A stretch of DNA of 33,727 bases, taken from positions 1 through 33,727 of the forward strand of contig DYNF01000044.1 in NCBI GenBank assembly GCA_020721205.1, in the 5' to 3' direction. This document shows, in pieces, positions 8,230 to 18,053 of this stretch. A program made the position numbers and the translations under genes. The notes beneath the pieces are model-generated. The model saw nothing but the letters and a program-made list of their open reading frames with translations. It was not told the origin of the DNA and searched no databases. Numbering within the stretch: position 1 is the stretch's first letter; each line of letters opens with the position of its first letter. The stretch comes from Prochloron sp. SulCav_FS08_3_32_3330. GTDB lineage: Bacteria; Cyanobacteriota; Cyanobacteriia; Cyanobacteriales; DYNF01.

Positions 8230-9795
8230 ATGAAAAATCATCATCAATCTAATTTAGTTCGAGGATTTTCCCTCTTTTTAAGTTTATTATTAATGGTCTG
8301 GAGTTTTTGTCCCAGTCCAGTTTTTGCTTTTAGTCTCTTTCGGGAAAATAAAAGTTCTACTTCTATTCAACCCTATTTAGATCGGGTGATTGATCGAGTA
8401 ACGGAATTTACCCTTGAGAATGGGTTAAAATTTATTGTTTTAGAGGATCATGAAGCCCCAGTGGTCTCTTTTTCTACTTATGCTGATGTGGGGGGCGTAA
8501 ATGAACCCCAAGGGAAAACCGGAGTTGCCCATTTCCTTGAACATTTAGCTTTTAAAGGGACAAAAGATATTGGTACTACTAATTATGAGGAAGAAAAGGT
8601 TTTATTAGAACAACTTGATCAGCTTTTTACCCAAATTCAACTGGCTAAAACAGAGGATAATCAAGAAAAAATTACTCAACTTCAAGCTGAATTTTCTCAA
8701 GTAGAAACAAAAGCGAATGAATATGTTAAACAAAATGAATATGGTCAAATTGTAGAAACTGCCGGAGGTGTGGGTTTAAATGCTGTAACATCTTCTGATT
8801 ATACGATGTATTTTTATAGTTTTCCTTCTAATAAATTAGCTTTATGGATGTCTTTAGAATCTGAGCGTTTTTTAGAGCCTGTTTTTCGAGAATTTTATAA
8901 GGAAAAAGAGGTAATTCTGGAAGAAAGACGCATGAGAACGGAAAATTCCCCGATCGGTCAAATGGTGGAGGCTTTTTTAGATCAGTCTTTTTCGACTCAT
9001 CCTTATAAACGTCCAGTGATTGGTTCTACTGAGGATTTAAGAAATTTAACTCGTCAAGATGTGATCAACTTTTTTGAGCAGTATTATACTCCGAATAATT
9101 TAATTATGAGTATTGTGGGGGATGTAAATCCTTCCGAAGTGAAAAATTTAGCTAAAATTTATTTTGGACGTTTTCCGAAAAAAGCTAAACCGCCTCAATT
9201 AAATATCATTGAGCCTCCTCAAACAGAGGAAAAAGAAATTACTCTAAATTTAGTCTCTCAACCTTGGTATTTAGAAGGTTATCATAGTCCGGGTTTAAAT
9301 CATCCTGATAATGCAGTTTATGAGCTTATATCCGGTTTAATGAGTAGTGGACGGACTTCTCGTCTTTATCGCTCGTTAGTAGAGGAAAAACAGGTAGCTT
9401 TACAGGCTCAAGGTTATAGTGGTTTTCCGGGGGATAAATACCCAAATTTAACTATTTTTTATGGTTTGACTGCGCCCTCATCTTCGGTGGAGGATGTGGC
9501 GATCGCCCTACGGGAAGAAATTGAAAGATTAAAAACTGAGCTTGTGACATCAGAAGAATTAGATCGGCTGAAAAATCAGGCTAGAGCAAGGTTATTACGG
9601 AGTTTAGACTCTCAATCAGGTTTGGCTCGTTTATTAGGGGAATATGAGGCAAAAACGGGCAGTTGGCGCAATTTATTTAAGCAACTGGATCTATTAGCAA
9701 AAGTGACACCGGAGGATATTCAAAGAGTAGCCAAAGCAACTTTTATTGCTGAAAATCGCACCGTTGGTAAAATTTTACCAATCACAAATAATTAG
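8230..9795 (+). CDS. M16 family zinc metallopeptidase (pitrilysin/processing-peptidase type)
   Basis: This is a 521-aa exported peptidase. Residues 1-33 form a signal peptide (GFSLFLSLLLMVWSF, cleavage near VFA-F). The inverted zinc motif HFLEH is at 101-105 (GVAHFLEHLAFKGT), and the third ligand is probably the Glu near residue 224 in KEKEVILEER. An insertion at about 115-170 is a charged coiled coil (LEQLDQLFTQIQ, ITQLQAEFSQVETK) between the zinc helix and the AGGVGLNAVTSSDYT strand. A second M16 lobe follows, with SSGRTSRLYRSLVEE. All catalytic residues are present, so it should be active. In many cyanobacteria a second M16 gene follows; here the next element is a tandem repeat and then an unrelated convergent gene. 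Confidence 0.93.
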   Translation: MKNHHQSNLVRGFSLFLSLLLMVWSFCPSPVFAFSLFRENKSSTSIQPYLDRVIDRVTEFTLENGLKFIVLEDHEAPVVSFSTYADVGGVNEPQGKTGVAHFLEHLAFKGTKDIGTTNYEEEKVLLEQLDQLFTQIQLAKTEDNQEKITQLQAEFSQVETKANEYVKQNEYGQIVETAGGVGLNAVTSSDYTMYFYSFPSNKLALWMSLESERFLEPVFREFYKEKEVILEERRMRTENSPIGQMVEAFLDQSFSTHPYKRPVIGSTEDLRNLTRQDVINFFEQYYTPNNLIMSIVGDVNPSEVKNLAKIYFGRFPKKAKPPQLNIIEPPQTEEKEITLNLVSQPWYLEGYHSPGLNHPDNAVYELISGLMSSGRTSRLYRSLVEEKQVALQAQGYSGFPGDKYPNLTIFYGLTAPSSSVEDVAIALREEIERLKTELVTSEELDRLKNQARARLLRSLDSQSGLARLLGEYEAKTGSWRNLFKQLDLLAKVTPEDIQRVAKATFIAENRTVGKILPITNN

Positions 9796-9835
9796 AAACA
9801 GGTTCGTTGTTGGGCTTTAGCCCTATAAGATAGTG

Positions 9836-9997
9836 CTAAAGCCCAACTACGAACAATGGGCTAAAGCCCAACTACGAACAATGGGCTAAAGCCCAACTAC
9901 GAACAATGGGCTAAAGCCCAACTACTAAGATAGTGCTAAAGCCCAACAACGAACAATGGCTTTAGCTTTATCAGATAGGGCTAAAGCCCAACTACGA
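9836..9997. repeat. 25-bp tandem repeat array (CTAAAGCCCAAC units)
   Basis: The core CTAAAGCCCAACWAC begins at 9836, 9861, 9886, 9911 and 9936, exactly 25 bp apart, and again at 9981 after a 45-bp step. Units are joined by GAACAATGGG, with variants TAAGATAGTG and TCAGATAGGG. Each unit contains the palindrome GGGCTAAAGCCC. An inverted start of the unit (GTTGTTGGGCTTTAGCCC) precedes the array at about 9807. It fills the gap between the convergent peptidase and gamma-subunit genes and may act as a two-way terminator. Confidence 0.9.
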
Positions 9998-10025
9998 ACA
10001 ATGGGTTTAAATAATTAGCTTAAAC

Positions 10026-10901
10026 CTAATTATTTAAAGCTTCAAAACCGGAAATAATATCTAATAATTCGCTCGTAATATCTGTTTGTCGAATTTGTTG
10101 ATATTCCCTATTTAATACTTCTAAACGCTCCTCAATATTTTTTTGTGCTATTTGCATTGCGACTAAACGACTACTATTTTCACTAGCTAAAGATCCGGCA
10201 CAAGCTTGATAAATAGTAACAAATAAATATTGACGAATTAAAGCAGAAAATAAAGCCCCGGAGGATAAGGTAAAATTAGGAAGCATTTTCGTTTTCCATT
10301 TGGACATTTGTAACTGTGTTAACCATTCTTGATCTAAAGGTAATAACTGTTTCATCATGGGTTTATACACAGAACTTTGATAAGGTTGATTATAAAATAA
10401 TAATAAACAATTGATCCCTTTTTCCTGTTCATATTGATTAATTTTAACTAGAATTTCTTGAACTAAAGGAGTAATTCCGATTACGGATCCCGGGATAAAA
10501 AACTGTTGATTAATCTCAATTTTTGCTAAATTTAAAGAAGAAATTAATCGGGATCCCACTGTGATTAATTTTAGATTTTCCGGGTTAATTTTTAACTGTT
10601 TTAATTGACTTAAACTAAATTGGACAATTTGCTCATTAAATTGTCCACACATCCCTTGATCTGAGCCAAAGATAATTACGATAGTTTCTCTATTTGATCT
10701 GTTAGTTATAGCGGTGGGAGAATGATTTTTTAAGACTACTTGTAAACCCATTTCGACTGTGCGAGTATAATCAACTAAAGACTCCACTGCTTTTTCATAT
10801 TGACGTAAACTTACTGCCGCTAAAGCTTTCATAGTTTTAACAACGGATTGTAAATCTTTACTGGTATTAATTTGTCTTTTAATTAATTCTGTTGTAGTCA
10901 T
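10026..10901 (-). CDS. atpG: Orphan gamma subunit of an N-ATPase-type F-ATPase
   Basis: This is a 291-aa F1 gamma-like protein. The N-terminal helix (LIKRQINTSKDLQSVVKTMK, then ALAAVSLRQYEKAVESL) and the C-terminal helix (SRLVAMQIAQKNIEERLEVL, then DITSELLDIISGFEAL) form the rotor coiled coil. The middle has FGSDQGMCGQFNEQI. The wording of these motifs is closer to the alternative, Na+-type N-ATPase gamma than to the photosynthetic AtpC. I place the start at the ATG at 10899-10901; the longer frame begins at a TTG at 10952 and adds 17 residues with no family character. In N-ATPase operons gamma is the last gene, but no other subunit lies upstream here, only ndhB on the other strand. Confidence 0.85.
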   Translation of the reverse strand: MTTTELIKRQINTSKDLQSVVKTMKALAAVSLRQYEKAVESLVDYTRTVEMGLQVVLKNHSPTAITNRSNRETIVIIFGSDQGMCGQFNEQIVQFSLSQLKQLKINPENLKLITVGSRLISSLNLAKIEINQQFFIPGSVIGITPLVQEILVKINQYEQEKGINCLLLFYNQPYQSSVYKPMMKQLLPLDQEWLTQLQMSKWKTKMLPNFTLSSGALFSALIRQYLFVTIYQACAGSLASENSSRLVAMQIAQKNIEERLEVLNREYQQIRQTDITSELLDIISGFEALNN

Positions 10902-11178
10902 AACTAATAAGTAATAAGGAATAGAATAGATTAAATTTTTATCAATTGACAATTAATTAATTAGGTCTAAAACCTTCTTAATGTTTTGAAAAGTGGAAAA
11001 TTTTTAAGTATTTTCTCTTGAAAAGTGTCTTTAATCAGGTAAAATAATTCAAGGGTAACAAAAATCCTTTTTCTTCAATTTACCAATATTTTGTATTTTA
11101 TTGCTAAAAAAAAAGTTCAATTTTAAGTTATCCTAAAATCTGTTATTAAATAAAAATTGTTAGTTTACTCAAATTTAT

Positions 11179-12756
11179 ATGGATTTTTCGGCTCAAATAG
11201 CTTCCCAGTTAAACACGGGTACAATTTTACCCGAAGGAATTATCATTATTACTTTAATGATACTCCTCGTGGTGGATTTGATTAGTGGACGCAAAGTCTC
11301 AAAATGGTTGCCTTATCTGGCGATCGCTGGTTTATTAGCATCCCTTTATGCTTTAACTTTACAATGGAATAGCACCACCCCAGAAGGATTTTTTGGCTCT
11401 TTTTCCGCCGATAATTTAAGTATTGTTTTTCGGGGAATTATTGCTTTATCCACCGTCAGCACTATTTTAATGTCTATAACCTACGTTGAGCAGTCCGGCA
11501 CAGCTTTAGCGGAATTTATTGGCATCCTACTCACAGCTACCTTGGGGGGAATGTTTCTCTCTGGGGCAAATGAGTTAGTGATGATCTTCATCTCCCTCGA
11601 AATGCTCAGTATTTCCTCTTATTTGATGACGGGCTACATGAAACGGGATCCCCGCTCGAATGAAGCCTCTTTAAAATATCTGTTGATCGGTGCGGCAAGT
11701 TCCGCCATTTTTCTTTATGGAATCTCCCTTTTATACGGTTTATCCGGCGGAGAAACTCAGTTAGATGCGATCGCCACAGGATTACACAGTGGAAGCTCAG
11801 AACCCTCTTTAGGTTTAGCAGTGTCCCTCGTCTTTATTATTGCAGGGATCGCCTTTAAAATTTCGGCTGTACCCTTTCACCAATGGACACCGGACGTTTA
11901 TGAGGGTTCTCCCACTCCCGTAGTCGCCTTTTTATCAGTGGGATCAAAAGCCGCAGGTTTTGCCCTCGCAATCCGTTTATTAGTAACGGTTTTCGGCTCG
12001 ATTACCCCTCAATGGCATCTTATTTTTACCGCCCTTGCGATTTTAAGCATGATCTTAGGGAATATCGTTGCCCTAGCACAAAGTAGCATGAAACGGATGT
12101 TAGCTTATTCGTCTATCGCTCAAGCGGGTTTTGTGATGATCGGTTTCATTGCCGGAACAGATGCAGGTTATTCTAGCATGATCTTTTATCTGTTAGTGTA
12201 CCTCTTTATGAATCTTGGAGCATTTACCTGTGTAATTCTCTTTTCCCTACGAACTGGAACAGATCAAATTAGCGAATATTCAGGACTTTATCAAAAAGAC
12301 CCTCTATTAACCCTCTGTTTAAGTATTTGCTTATTATCTCTGGGTGGAATACCGCCCCTTGCAGGGTTCTTTGGGAAAATTTACCTCTTTTGGGCAGGTT
12401 GGCAAAGTGGTTTATACGGCTTAGTTTTGTTAGGTTTAGTTACTAGCGTAATTTCAATTTATTACTATATTCGTGTAGTGAAAATGATGGTAGTAAAAGA
12501 ACCCCACGAAATGTCTGAAGTCGTTAAAAATTACCCGAAAATTCGTTGGGATATTAGAGGAATGCAACCTTTAAAAGTAGGTTTAATTTTAGCAGTGGTA
12601 GCCACTTCTTTAGCGGGAATTTTATCAAATCCTTTGTTTAATTTAGCTAATGATTCTATTATTAATACTTCAATTTTTAATAAGCAAGTATTAACGGAAA
12701 ATATAGCTAAACCCTCTTTTCAGGTTTCTCAAATATCCTCAGATATTCAAGAATAA
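11179..12756 (+). CDS. ndhB: NAD(P)H-quinone oxidoreductase subunit 2 (NDH-1 subunit NdhB)
   Basis: This is a 525-aa polytopic thylakoid/plasma-membrane protein, one of the antiporter-like proton-pumping subunits of NDH-1 that serves respiration and cyclic electron flow. About 14 hydrophobic segments are visible. Family hallmarks include [37 protein letters not shown] (the buried Lys/His region), [18 protein letters not shown] and [19 protein letters not shown]. The length is full. It is monocistronic: a good hairpin terminator follows 24 bp after the stop. NdhB is shared by all NDH-1 forms, so the context gives no further specificity. Confidence 0.97.
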   Translation: MDFSAQIASQLNTGTILPEGIIIITLMILLVVDLISGRKVSKWLPYLAIAGLLASLYALTLQWNSTTPEGFFGSFSADNLSIVFRGIIALSTVSTILMSITYVEQSGTALAEFIGILLTATLGGMFLSGANELVMIFISLEMLSISSYLMTGYMKRDPRSNEASLKYLLIGAASSAIFLYGISLLYGLSGGETQLDAIATGLHSGSSEPSLGLAVSLVFIIAGIAFKISAVPFHQWTPDVYEGSPTPVVAFLSVGSKAAGFALAIRLLVTVFGSITPQWHLIFTALAILSMILGNIVALAQSSMKRMLAYSSIAQAGFVMIGFIAGTDAGYSSMIFYLLVYLFMNLGAFTCVILFSLRTGTDQISEYSGLYQKDPLLTLCLSICLLSLGGIPPLAGFFGKIYLFWAGWQSGLYGLVLLGLVTSVISIYYYIRVVKMMVVKEPHEMSEVVKNYPKIRWDIRGMQPLKVGLILAVVATSLAGILSNPLFNLANDSIINTSIFNKQVLTENIAKPSFQVSQISSDIQE

Positions 12757-12779
12757 AATTTCATTTTTATTCCTCAAAG

Positions 12780-12810
12780 AAAGTAGAGATTAAACCCTCT
12801 ACTTTTTTTT
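12780..12810 (+). terminator. Rho-independent terminator of ndhB
   Basis: AAAGTAGAG (12780-12788) pairs with CTCTACTTT (12797-12805) across an 8-nt loop and runs into a T-tract ending at 12810. It lies 24 bp after the ndhB stop codon. Confidence 0.9.
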
Positions 12811-12826
12811 GATTTTAAAATTCGCC

Positions 12827-12914
12827 GTTGCATAATTAAGGTATGATAAAATCTCGCAAAGTAGCACAAGACGCAAAGAAATATTTTTAAATCATACCCC
12901 GATTCAGCAACGCC
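12827..12914 (-). mobile_element. MITE-like element, copy B (88 bp)
   Basis: This is the reverse complement of the element at 885-971 and lies 12 kb away. Ends are shared (GTTGCATAATTAAGGTATGAT here on the plus strand) and only the centre diverges (TGTGCTACTTTGCG in place of TGCGCCTTTGCG, read in copy-A orientation). It is inserted between the convergent ndhB and mfd genes, 17 bp after the ndhB terminator. The bases GCC flank both ends, a possible short target duplication. Confidence 0.7.
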
Positions 12915-12927
12915 TAAAATTCTTTGG

Positions 12928-15900
12928 TTAATTGTTTGGTAATGCCCCTTGCATTTTCTCTAACCATTCAATTAAATTTTCTAATTGTTTCATCGGTTTT
13001 AATAATCCTAATCCTCTTACTGTAACTTTTTTCTTCGTATAAACAAAGCGATTTTTAATATGATCTGGTAGGTTTTCTTTTAATAATTTAAAAGCAGGTT
13101 CTTCCATCGGAGTTTCTAAAGAAATATGTTGACTTCCTTCAGGTTTAATCCGAGAAAAACCAAGAGATTTTGCTAATTGTTTTAACTCTACAACTTTAAA
13201 TAATTGTTGCACAGGTTGGGGTAATTTTCCATAGCGATCTTGCCATTCTTCCTCAATTTGTTGCAATTCTTTGATCGAATTAGCATTAGCAATTAAACGA
13301 TAAGCGTCCATTTTTTGCTCAGGATCATTAATATAAGTATTAGGAATAAATGCCGTTAATTTTAAATCAATTTTCGTTTCATCAACTTTCGGAATTTCTT
13401 GTCCTTGAATTTCTTGAATTGCCTCCTGTAACATCTCCATATACAATTCAAATCCTATTACCATCATTTGTCCTGACTGTTCTGCTCCTAATAAATTACC
13501 AACTCCTCTTATTTCCATATCTCTAGTTGCTAATTGATAACCAGAACCTAACTGAGTAAACTCTTGAATTGCTCTTAATCTTTTCGTTGCCAACTCTGAT
13601 AATTCTCCTTTACTGGGATAAAGTAACCATGCGTGTGCTTGAATACCCGATCGCCCCACTCTCCCCCTCAACTGGTACAATTGAGCTAATCCGAATTTCT
13701 GAGAATCCTCTATAATAATCGTATTAACTCTCGGAATATCTAAACCAGATTCCACAATTGTAGTACAAATCAGCAGATCAGCCTCCCCATTATTAAAAGC
13801 TAACATCGTAGCCTCTAACTCAGATTCCGCCATTTGACCGTGAGCGACAGCAATACGGGCGCTAGGGATCATATTGCGTAAAGTTTCAGCAATTTTTTCA
13901 ATTCCTTCTATTCTTGGCACGACATAAAACACTTGTCCACCTCGATCTAATTCGTTACGAATAGCCGTTCTAATTACATCTAAATTATAGGAAGATAGGT
14001 GTGTTTTAATCGGTCTTCTGGAGGGGGGAGGAGTGGTAATTAAACTCATCTCACGAATGCCAGATAAAGACATATATAAAGTACGGGGAATAGGTGTAGC
14101 TGAAAGAGTCAAAACATCCATAGAAGTTTTAAAACTTTTAATCTTTTCTTTTTGATTTACGCCAAATCTTTGCTCCTCATCTATTACTAATAAGCCCAAG
14201 TCCTTAAATTTGACCTCCTTTCCTAATAGTTGTTGAGTGCCTACAACTAAATCTAATTCCCCTGTTTCTAAGCGTTTTAAAATATCTTTTCTTTCCGATG
14301 CCGTACGGAAACGATTTAATAAACCAATATTGATCGGATAGGGAGCAAAACGCTCTTTTAAAGTATGATAATGTTGCTGAGTTAAGATAGTTGTGGGGGC
14401 AAGAAAAGCTACCTGTTTATTACCCGAAGTAATCGCCTTAAAAATTGCTCTAATTGCTACTTCAGTTTTACCAAAACCCACATCACCACAAACTAAACGA
14501 TCCATCGGACGTTCATTTTCCATATCCCTTTTTACATCCTGTACAGCCTTTAATTGATCAGGGGTAGCTTGATAGGGAAAAGAATCCTCTAACTCTAACT
14601 GCCAAGGGGTATCAGAGGGATAAGAGTAACCCATTTCTTTCGCTCTTTTAGCATATAAATTGATTAAATCTACCGCTAATTTTTTAATTGTTTTTCTAAC
14701 TTTATTTTTCGCATTTTTCCACACTTGCCCTGTCATTTTATTTAAAGTTGGAGCTTTATTTTCAGTGTGACGATAACGGGATAAAGTCTCCACAGAATCA
14801 GCAGGAACTCTTAATAAACCATCTTCATATTTTATTACTAAATATTCTCGATTTTCTAAAGGTTCTAATTTTAAAAATTTGCCCACTCCATGACTTTTAT
14901 GAACTACATAATCTCCGGGTCTTAACTTATCTAAATCCACCTGTTTAGAAGTAGCACGACGACGTTTACGAATATAGGTAGGAGTGGCTAAAGTATGTTG
15001 TCCAAAAAACTCCCGATCGGTTACAATTACAATCCTATAAGTGGGTAAAATAAAACCTTCTAATTCTGCCAAACCAGAATATTTAAGCGCTACTGCTGTA
15101 TTTTGTAATTGTAATCGTTCAATGACAGGAAAATCTTTAGGATTAGGAATAAATTGAGCCGCACAATCATGTTCTTGAAGTAAAGAAACTGAGCGAGAAG
15201 GTTGAGCGGAAATTAACCAAATTTGATACTTTTCTAAGGTCATTCCGTTGTAAATTTCTCGTTTACCTCTGAGGATTTCAGCTAATTTTGCAAATTGATG
15301 AGGGGTAGTAGGTAAAGGTCTACTTGCTAAATTAATTGCTCCTCCTTGACTTTCCATTTCATCAACAATTTCCGATAAAAAGATCGGGGTAAAAGTTTCA
15401 TGAATTAGACTTAAAGTTTCACTAAATAAATAATGTAATTTTGGTAAATCTGCTTTTAATTTTGGTTTAATTTGTGCATTGACTAAATTCCATTGATCTT
15501 GGGCATATTCTACCCATAAATTACTATGGGATGCACATTGTTCTAGTTCATCAATTGCAATTAAAGTATTTTCGGGTAAATAATCTAAAATTGAAGCAAC
15601 TTGATTAAATGCTACTCCTAAAAAGCGATAAATACCTTGTTTTTGATCGGTTAATATATCTTCTATATTTTCAGATTCTGATGTGACTAAATCTAATTGA
15701 TTAGCCTGTTTTAACCCTTCTAAAATAAGATTAGAAAAGCTTGTCGGTGTTAAAGTTAAACTAGCAATATTGTCTAATGATCTTTGCGTTGCAGGGTCAA
15801 ATTCTCGTAACTTTTCTAACTCATCACCAAACCATTCTAAGCGCACTGGAAGTTCCGCAGAAACCGGAAATATATCTACAATATCTCCCCTTCTACTCCA

Positions 15901-16473
15901 CTGTCCTTCTACTTCCACTAAATTAACTCTTTCATAACCTAAAATTGCCAATTTTTGATCTAATTCTTTTGAGTTAAAACTCATGTTTAAATTAATAGTT
16001 AAACAGTGTTTTTGAAATATCTCAGGAGGAGGTAAATGGGGTTGTAGAGCTTTCTGAGTTGTCACGATCGCAAAGGATCCCCTTTTATTGTCAGAGGAAA
16101 CAGCTAGAGTATCTGTACTACTGGTAACTGGTAACTGGTAACTGGTAACTGAAATGGTTTGCATTTGTCCCCAAATCATCTCAGATTCAGGGTTATAAGC
16201 CTCGTAGGGCGATGATTCGGAGGTCGGATAGAAAAAAACCTGTTTCCAGCCCATCGTCTCTAATTGAGCCGTCCAACGCCCTGCTTCTTCAAGAGTGGCA
16301 CAAATTACCAGTAAATTTTGTGATTGTGACTGAGCTAAAGTAGAGGAAACCAAGCCTTTAGCTAAACGAGAAATACCGTTTAAATAAAGTTTTTTCTGTT
16401 GATTAAGTTTAATTAAAAGTTCATTAGTAAGAGTAGAACGAGAAAGATTACGAATTACAGAAGAAAAAGTCAT
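12928..16473 (-). CDS. mfd: Transcription-repair coupling factor
   Basis: This 1181-aa superfamily-2 translocase displaces RNA polymerase stalled at DNA lesions and recruits UvrA. The order is a UvrB-homology region (about 1-320), an RNA-polymerase-interacting domain ([20 protein letters not shown] near 520), then a translocase with Walker [11 protein letters not shown] near 660, the DEEQRFG box and the [10 protein letters not shown] motif, and a C-terminal UvrA-inhibitory domain. Residues about 107-119 ([13 protein letters not shown]) are encoded by a heptanucleotide tandem repeat at 16120-16154 and look like an insertion, since orthologues usually have an unrelated short segment here. The N-terminus [10 protein letters not shown] begins at the ATG at 16473. 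Confidence 0.97.
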   Translation of the reverse strand: MTFSSVIRNLSRSTLTNELLIKLNQQKKLYLNGISRLAKGLVSSTLAQSQSQNLLVICATLEEAGRWTAQLETMGWKQVFFYPTSESSPYEAYNPESEMIWGQMQTISVTSYQLPVTSSTDTLAVSSDNKRGSFAIVTTQKALQPHLPPPEIFQKHCLTINLNMSFNSKELDQKLAILGYERVNLVEVEGQWSRRGDIVDIFPVSAELPVRLEWFGDELEKLREFDPATQRSLDNIASLTLTPTSFSNLILEGLKQANQLDLVTSESENIEDILTDQKQGIYRFLGVAFNQVASILDYLPENTLIAIDELEQCASHSNLWVEYAQDQWNLVNAQIKPKLKADLPKLHYLFSETLSLIHETFTPIFLSEIVDEMESQGGAINLASRPLPTTPHQFAKLAEILRGKREIYNGMTLEKYQIWLISAQPSRSVSLLQEHDCAAQFIPNPKDFPVIERLQLQNTAVALKYSGLAELEGFILPTYRIVIVTDREFFGQHTLATPTYIRKRRRATSKQVDLDKLRPGDYVVHKSHGVGKFLKLEPLENREYLVIKYEDGLLRVPADSVETLSRYRHTENKAPTLNKMTGQVWKNAKNKVRKTIKKLAVDLINLYAKRAKEMGYSYPSDTPWQLELEDSFPYQATPDQLKAVQDVKRDMENERPMDRLVCGDVGFGKTEVAIRAIFKAITSGNKQVAFLAPTTILTQQHYHTLKERFAPYPINIGLLNRFRTASERKDILKRLETGELDLVVGTQQLLGKEVKFKDLGLLVIDEEQRFGVNQKEKIKSFKTSMDVLTLSATPIPRTLYMSLSGIREMSLITTPPPSRRPIKTHLSSYNLDVIRTAIRNELDRGGQVFYVVPRIEGIEKIAETLRNMIPSARIAVAHGQMAESELEATMLAFNNGEADLLICTTIVESGLDIPRVNTIIIEDSQKFGLAQLYQLRGRVGRSGIQAHAWLLYPSKGELSELATKRLRAIQEFTQLGSGYQLATRDMEIRGVGNLLGAEQSGQMMVIGFELYMEMLQEAIQEIQGQEIPKVDETKIDLKLTAFIPNTYINDPEQKMDAYRLIANANSIKELQQIEEEWQDRYGKLPQPVQQLFKVVELKQLAKSLGFSRIKPEGSQHISLETPMEEPAFKLLKENLPDHIKNRFVYTKKKVTVRGLGLLKPMKQLENLIEWLEKMQGALPNN
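16120..16154. repeat. Heptanucleotide repeat (ACTGGTA)4 inside mfd
   Basis: There are four perfect copies of ACTGGTA followed by ACTGAAA. On the coding strand they read through in frame as the periodic peptide [11 protein letters not shown]. It is the same class of 7-nt repeat seen between genes at 985, 5779, 5899 and 23000, but here inside an essential-type reading frame. Confidence 0.85.
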
Positions 16474-16577
16474 AAGATTAAAAATAACAATTATTATTAG
16501 TTAATTAAGTAAAATAAACAACCTTAAATAATTATATAATATGAAGAAAACTTAATCAAAAATTAAAATTGCAATTA

Positions 16578-16606
16578 TTGACAAATCATCACAATTTGTC
16601 AGATAA
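16578..16606 (+). promoter_or_regulatory. Putative promoter with operator-like palindrome for the SLH gene
   Basis: TTGACA at 16578-16583 is followed 17 bp later by AGATAA (16601-16606), a poor -10 match. The spacer contains the exact inverted repeat GACAAAT (16580-16586) / ATTTGTC (16594-16600), so a dimeric regulator bound here would block the promoter. It lies about 100 bp upstream of the gene. Assignment is by pattern only. Confidence 0.35.
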
Positions 16607-16705
16607 AGTTAATCTAATCTTAAGAAATATTTAAGTTTTAGTGGGAACAATTAATTGTTAGTTTAGTCTTATTAAAGATAACAATTTAGAACAAGGTTCA
16701 AGTTT

Positions 16706-17959
16706 ATGAAAAAATTAAATAAATCCAAAATAACAACCGCTTTATTTTTGAGCCTCACAATGGGTTTAGGAGTTAGTTTACCTCTGACTGTACCTCTACT
16801 CAATCCTACCCCAGTTATGGCACAAACCTCTGGTTTTTCTGATGTTTCTACCGATTACTGGGCGGCAACTTTTATTAGTGTATTGGTCACAAGGGGCGTG
16901 ATTGCCGGATTTCCTGATGGTACATTTAAACCAGATGCTCCCGTAACCCGCGCTCAGTTTGCGGCAATGGTACAAAAAGCCTTCCCTAATAAAACCCGCA
17001 CTCGCACGGCGATCACTTTTGTGGATGTAGCCTCTACTTATTGGGCAAAAACGGCGATTAATAATGCCTATGAAATGGGCTTTTTATCAGGCTATCCGGG
17101 CAATGTTTTTCGCCCTGAGCAAAATATCCCCCGTGAACAGGTTTTAGTCGCTTTAGCAAATGGTTTTAGTTATACCGCTAGTAATAATGTAGATACTATT
17201 CTGAGTTATTATAACGATGGTAATGGTATTTCTAACTTTGCTCGTGCGCCGATCGCCGCCGCTACAGAAAGAAATATGGTAGTTAATTACGCTAATTTAA
17301 AACAATTAAATCCTAATCGTAACGCTACCCGTGCCGAAGTTGCCGCTTTTATTTATCAAGCATTAGTATCACAAAGCACAGTAACAGCAATTAATTCTCC
17401 TTATATTGTGACCCAACAACCGATTGCTACAGATTTTCGAGTCCCTAGTAACACAGTGATTCCGGTAACGTATAAAGCAGATAAAATCCTCTTAACAAAA
17501 GAAGAAACTGTCCCTGTTACTTTAATTGTATCCTCTAATATGGCTACTACAAACGGAGTTATTTTGATTCCCCAAGGTAGTGAAATCAAAGGAGAATTAC
17601 AACCCAAAGATGGTGGAACTCAGTTTGTAGCACAACAATTAATTTTAGCTAACGGACAAACCTATAATATTAGTGCTACTTCCAATGTGATCACCAAAAC
17701 TGAAACCGTTAGTCAAGGAATGGATACAGGAAATCTACTTAAAAATGCCGCTTTAGGTACAGCCGCCGCCGCCGCGATCGCCGCCGTTACGGGTGATAAT
17801 GCGATCGCCACAGAGGAATTATTAATTGGTGCAGGTGCAGGAATTTTAGCAACTCTGATTCCTCAGTTTTTAGGAATGAATAATGTGGATTTATTAGTAG
17901 TTGAGCCTGAAACCAATCTTGATTTAACTTTAAATAGCGATTTAGTTATTAATAATTAA
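16706..17959 (+). CDS. S-layer-homology (SLH) domain exported protein
   Basis: This is a 417-aa cell-envelope protein. Residues 1-39 are a signal peptide ending in PVMAQT. Three SLH repeats follow: FSDVSTDYWAATFISVLVTR with GFPDGTFKPDAPVTRAQFAA; FVDVASTYWAKTAINNAYEM with GYPGNVFRPEQNIPREQVL; and a degenerate third with LNPNRNATRAEVAAFIYQAL. These anchor proteins to peptidoglycan-linked polymer. The C-terminal half has a beta-rich stretch (ILIPQGSEIKGELQ, FVAQQLILANGQTYNISA), a glycine/alanine hydrophobic segment (ALGTAAAAAIAAVTG) and the end DLLVVEPETNLDLTLNSDL. It is monocistronic with its own terminator. SLH-porin beta-barrel repeats are absent, so it is not a classical SLH porin. Confidence 0.9.
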   Translation: MKKLNKSKITTALFLSLTMGLGVSLPLTVPLLNPTPVMAQTSGFSDVSTDYWAATFISVLVTRGVIAGFPDGTFKPDAPVTRAQFAAMVQKAFPNKTRTRTAITFVDVASTYWAKTAINNAYEMGFLSGYPGNVFRPEQNIPREQVLVALANGFSYTASNNVDTILSYYNDGNGISNFARAPIAAATERNMVVNYANLKQLNPNRNATRAEVAAFIYQALVSQSTVTAINSPYIVTQQPIATDFRVPSNTVIPVTYKADKILLTKEETVPVTLIVSSNMATTNGVILIPQGSEIKGELQPKDGGTQFVAQQLILANGQTYNISATSNVITKTETVSQGMDTGNLLKNAALGTAAAAAIAAVTGDNAIATEELLIGAGAGILATLIPQFLGMNNVDLLVVEPETNLDLTLNSDLVINN

Positions 17960-17987
17960 ACAGATTAATTAATTTTGTGGTAAAAAT

Positions 17988-18010
17988 AAGGTGGGACTTT
18001 CCCACCTTTT
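17988..18010 (+). terminator. Rho-independent terminator of the SLH gene
   Basis: AAGGTGGGA (17988-17996) pairs perfectly with TCCCACCTT (18000-18008) across the loop CTT, ending in T. It lies 28 bp after the SLH stop. A GTG at 17991 lies within this stem and could open the next reading frame earlier, which argues against that start. Confidence 0.85.
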
Positions 18011-18053
18011 AATTTGTGTTAATTTAAGATTATTTAGGATGAGAATTAAGATT

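Noticed and set aside
9836-9997. CRISPR array
   Set aside because: Units are contiguous 25-bp repeats with near-identical linkers and no unique spacers, and there are no cas genes.
10902-10952. 17-residue N-terminal extension of the gamma subunit
   Set aside because: It would start at TTG, has no ribosome binding site, and the family N-terminus matches the internal ATG at 10901.
17991-18053. Upstream GTG/ATG extension of the membrane protein gene
   Set aside because: The extended start lies in the stem of the SLH terminator; the ATG at 18054 has a better ribosome binding site.
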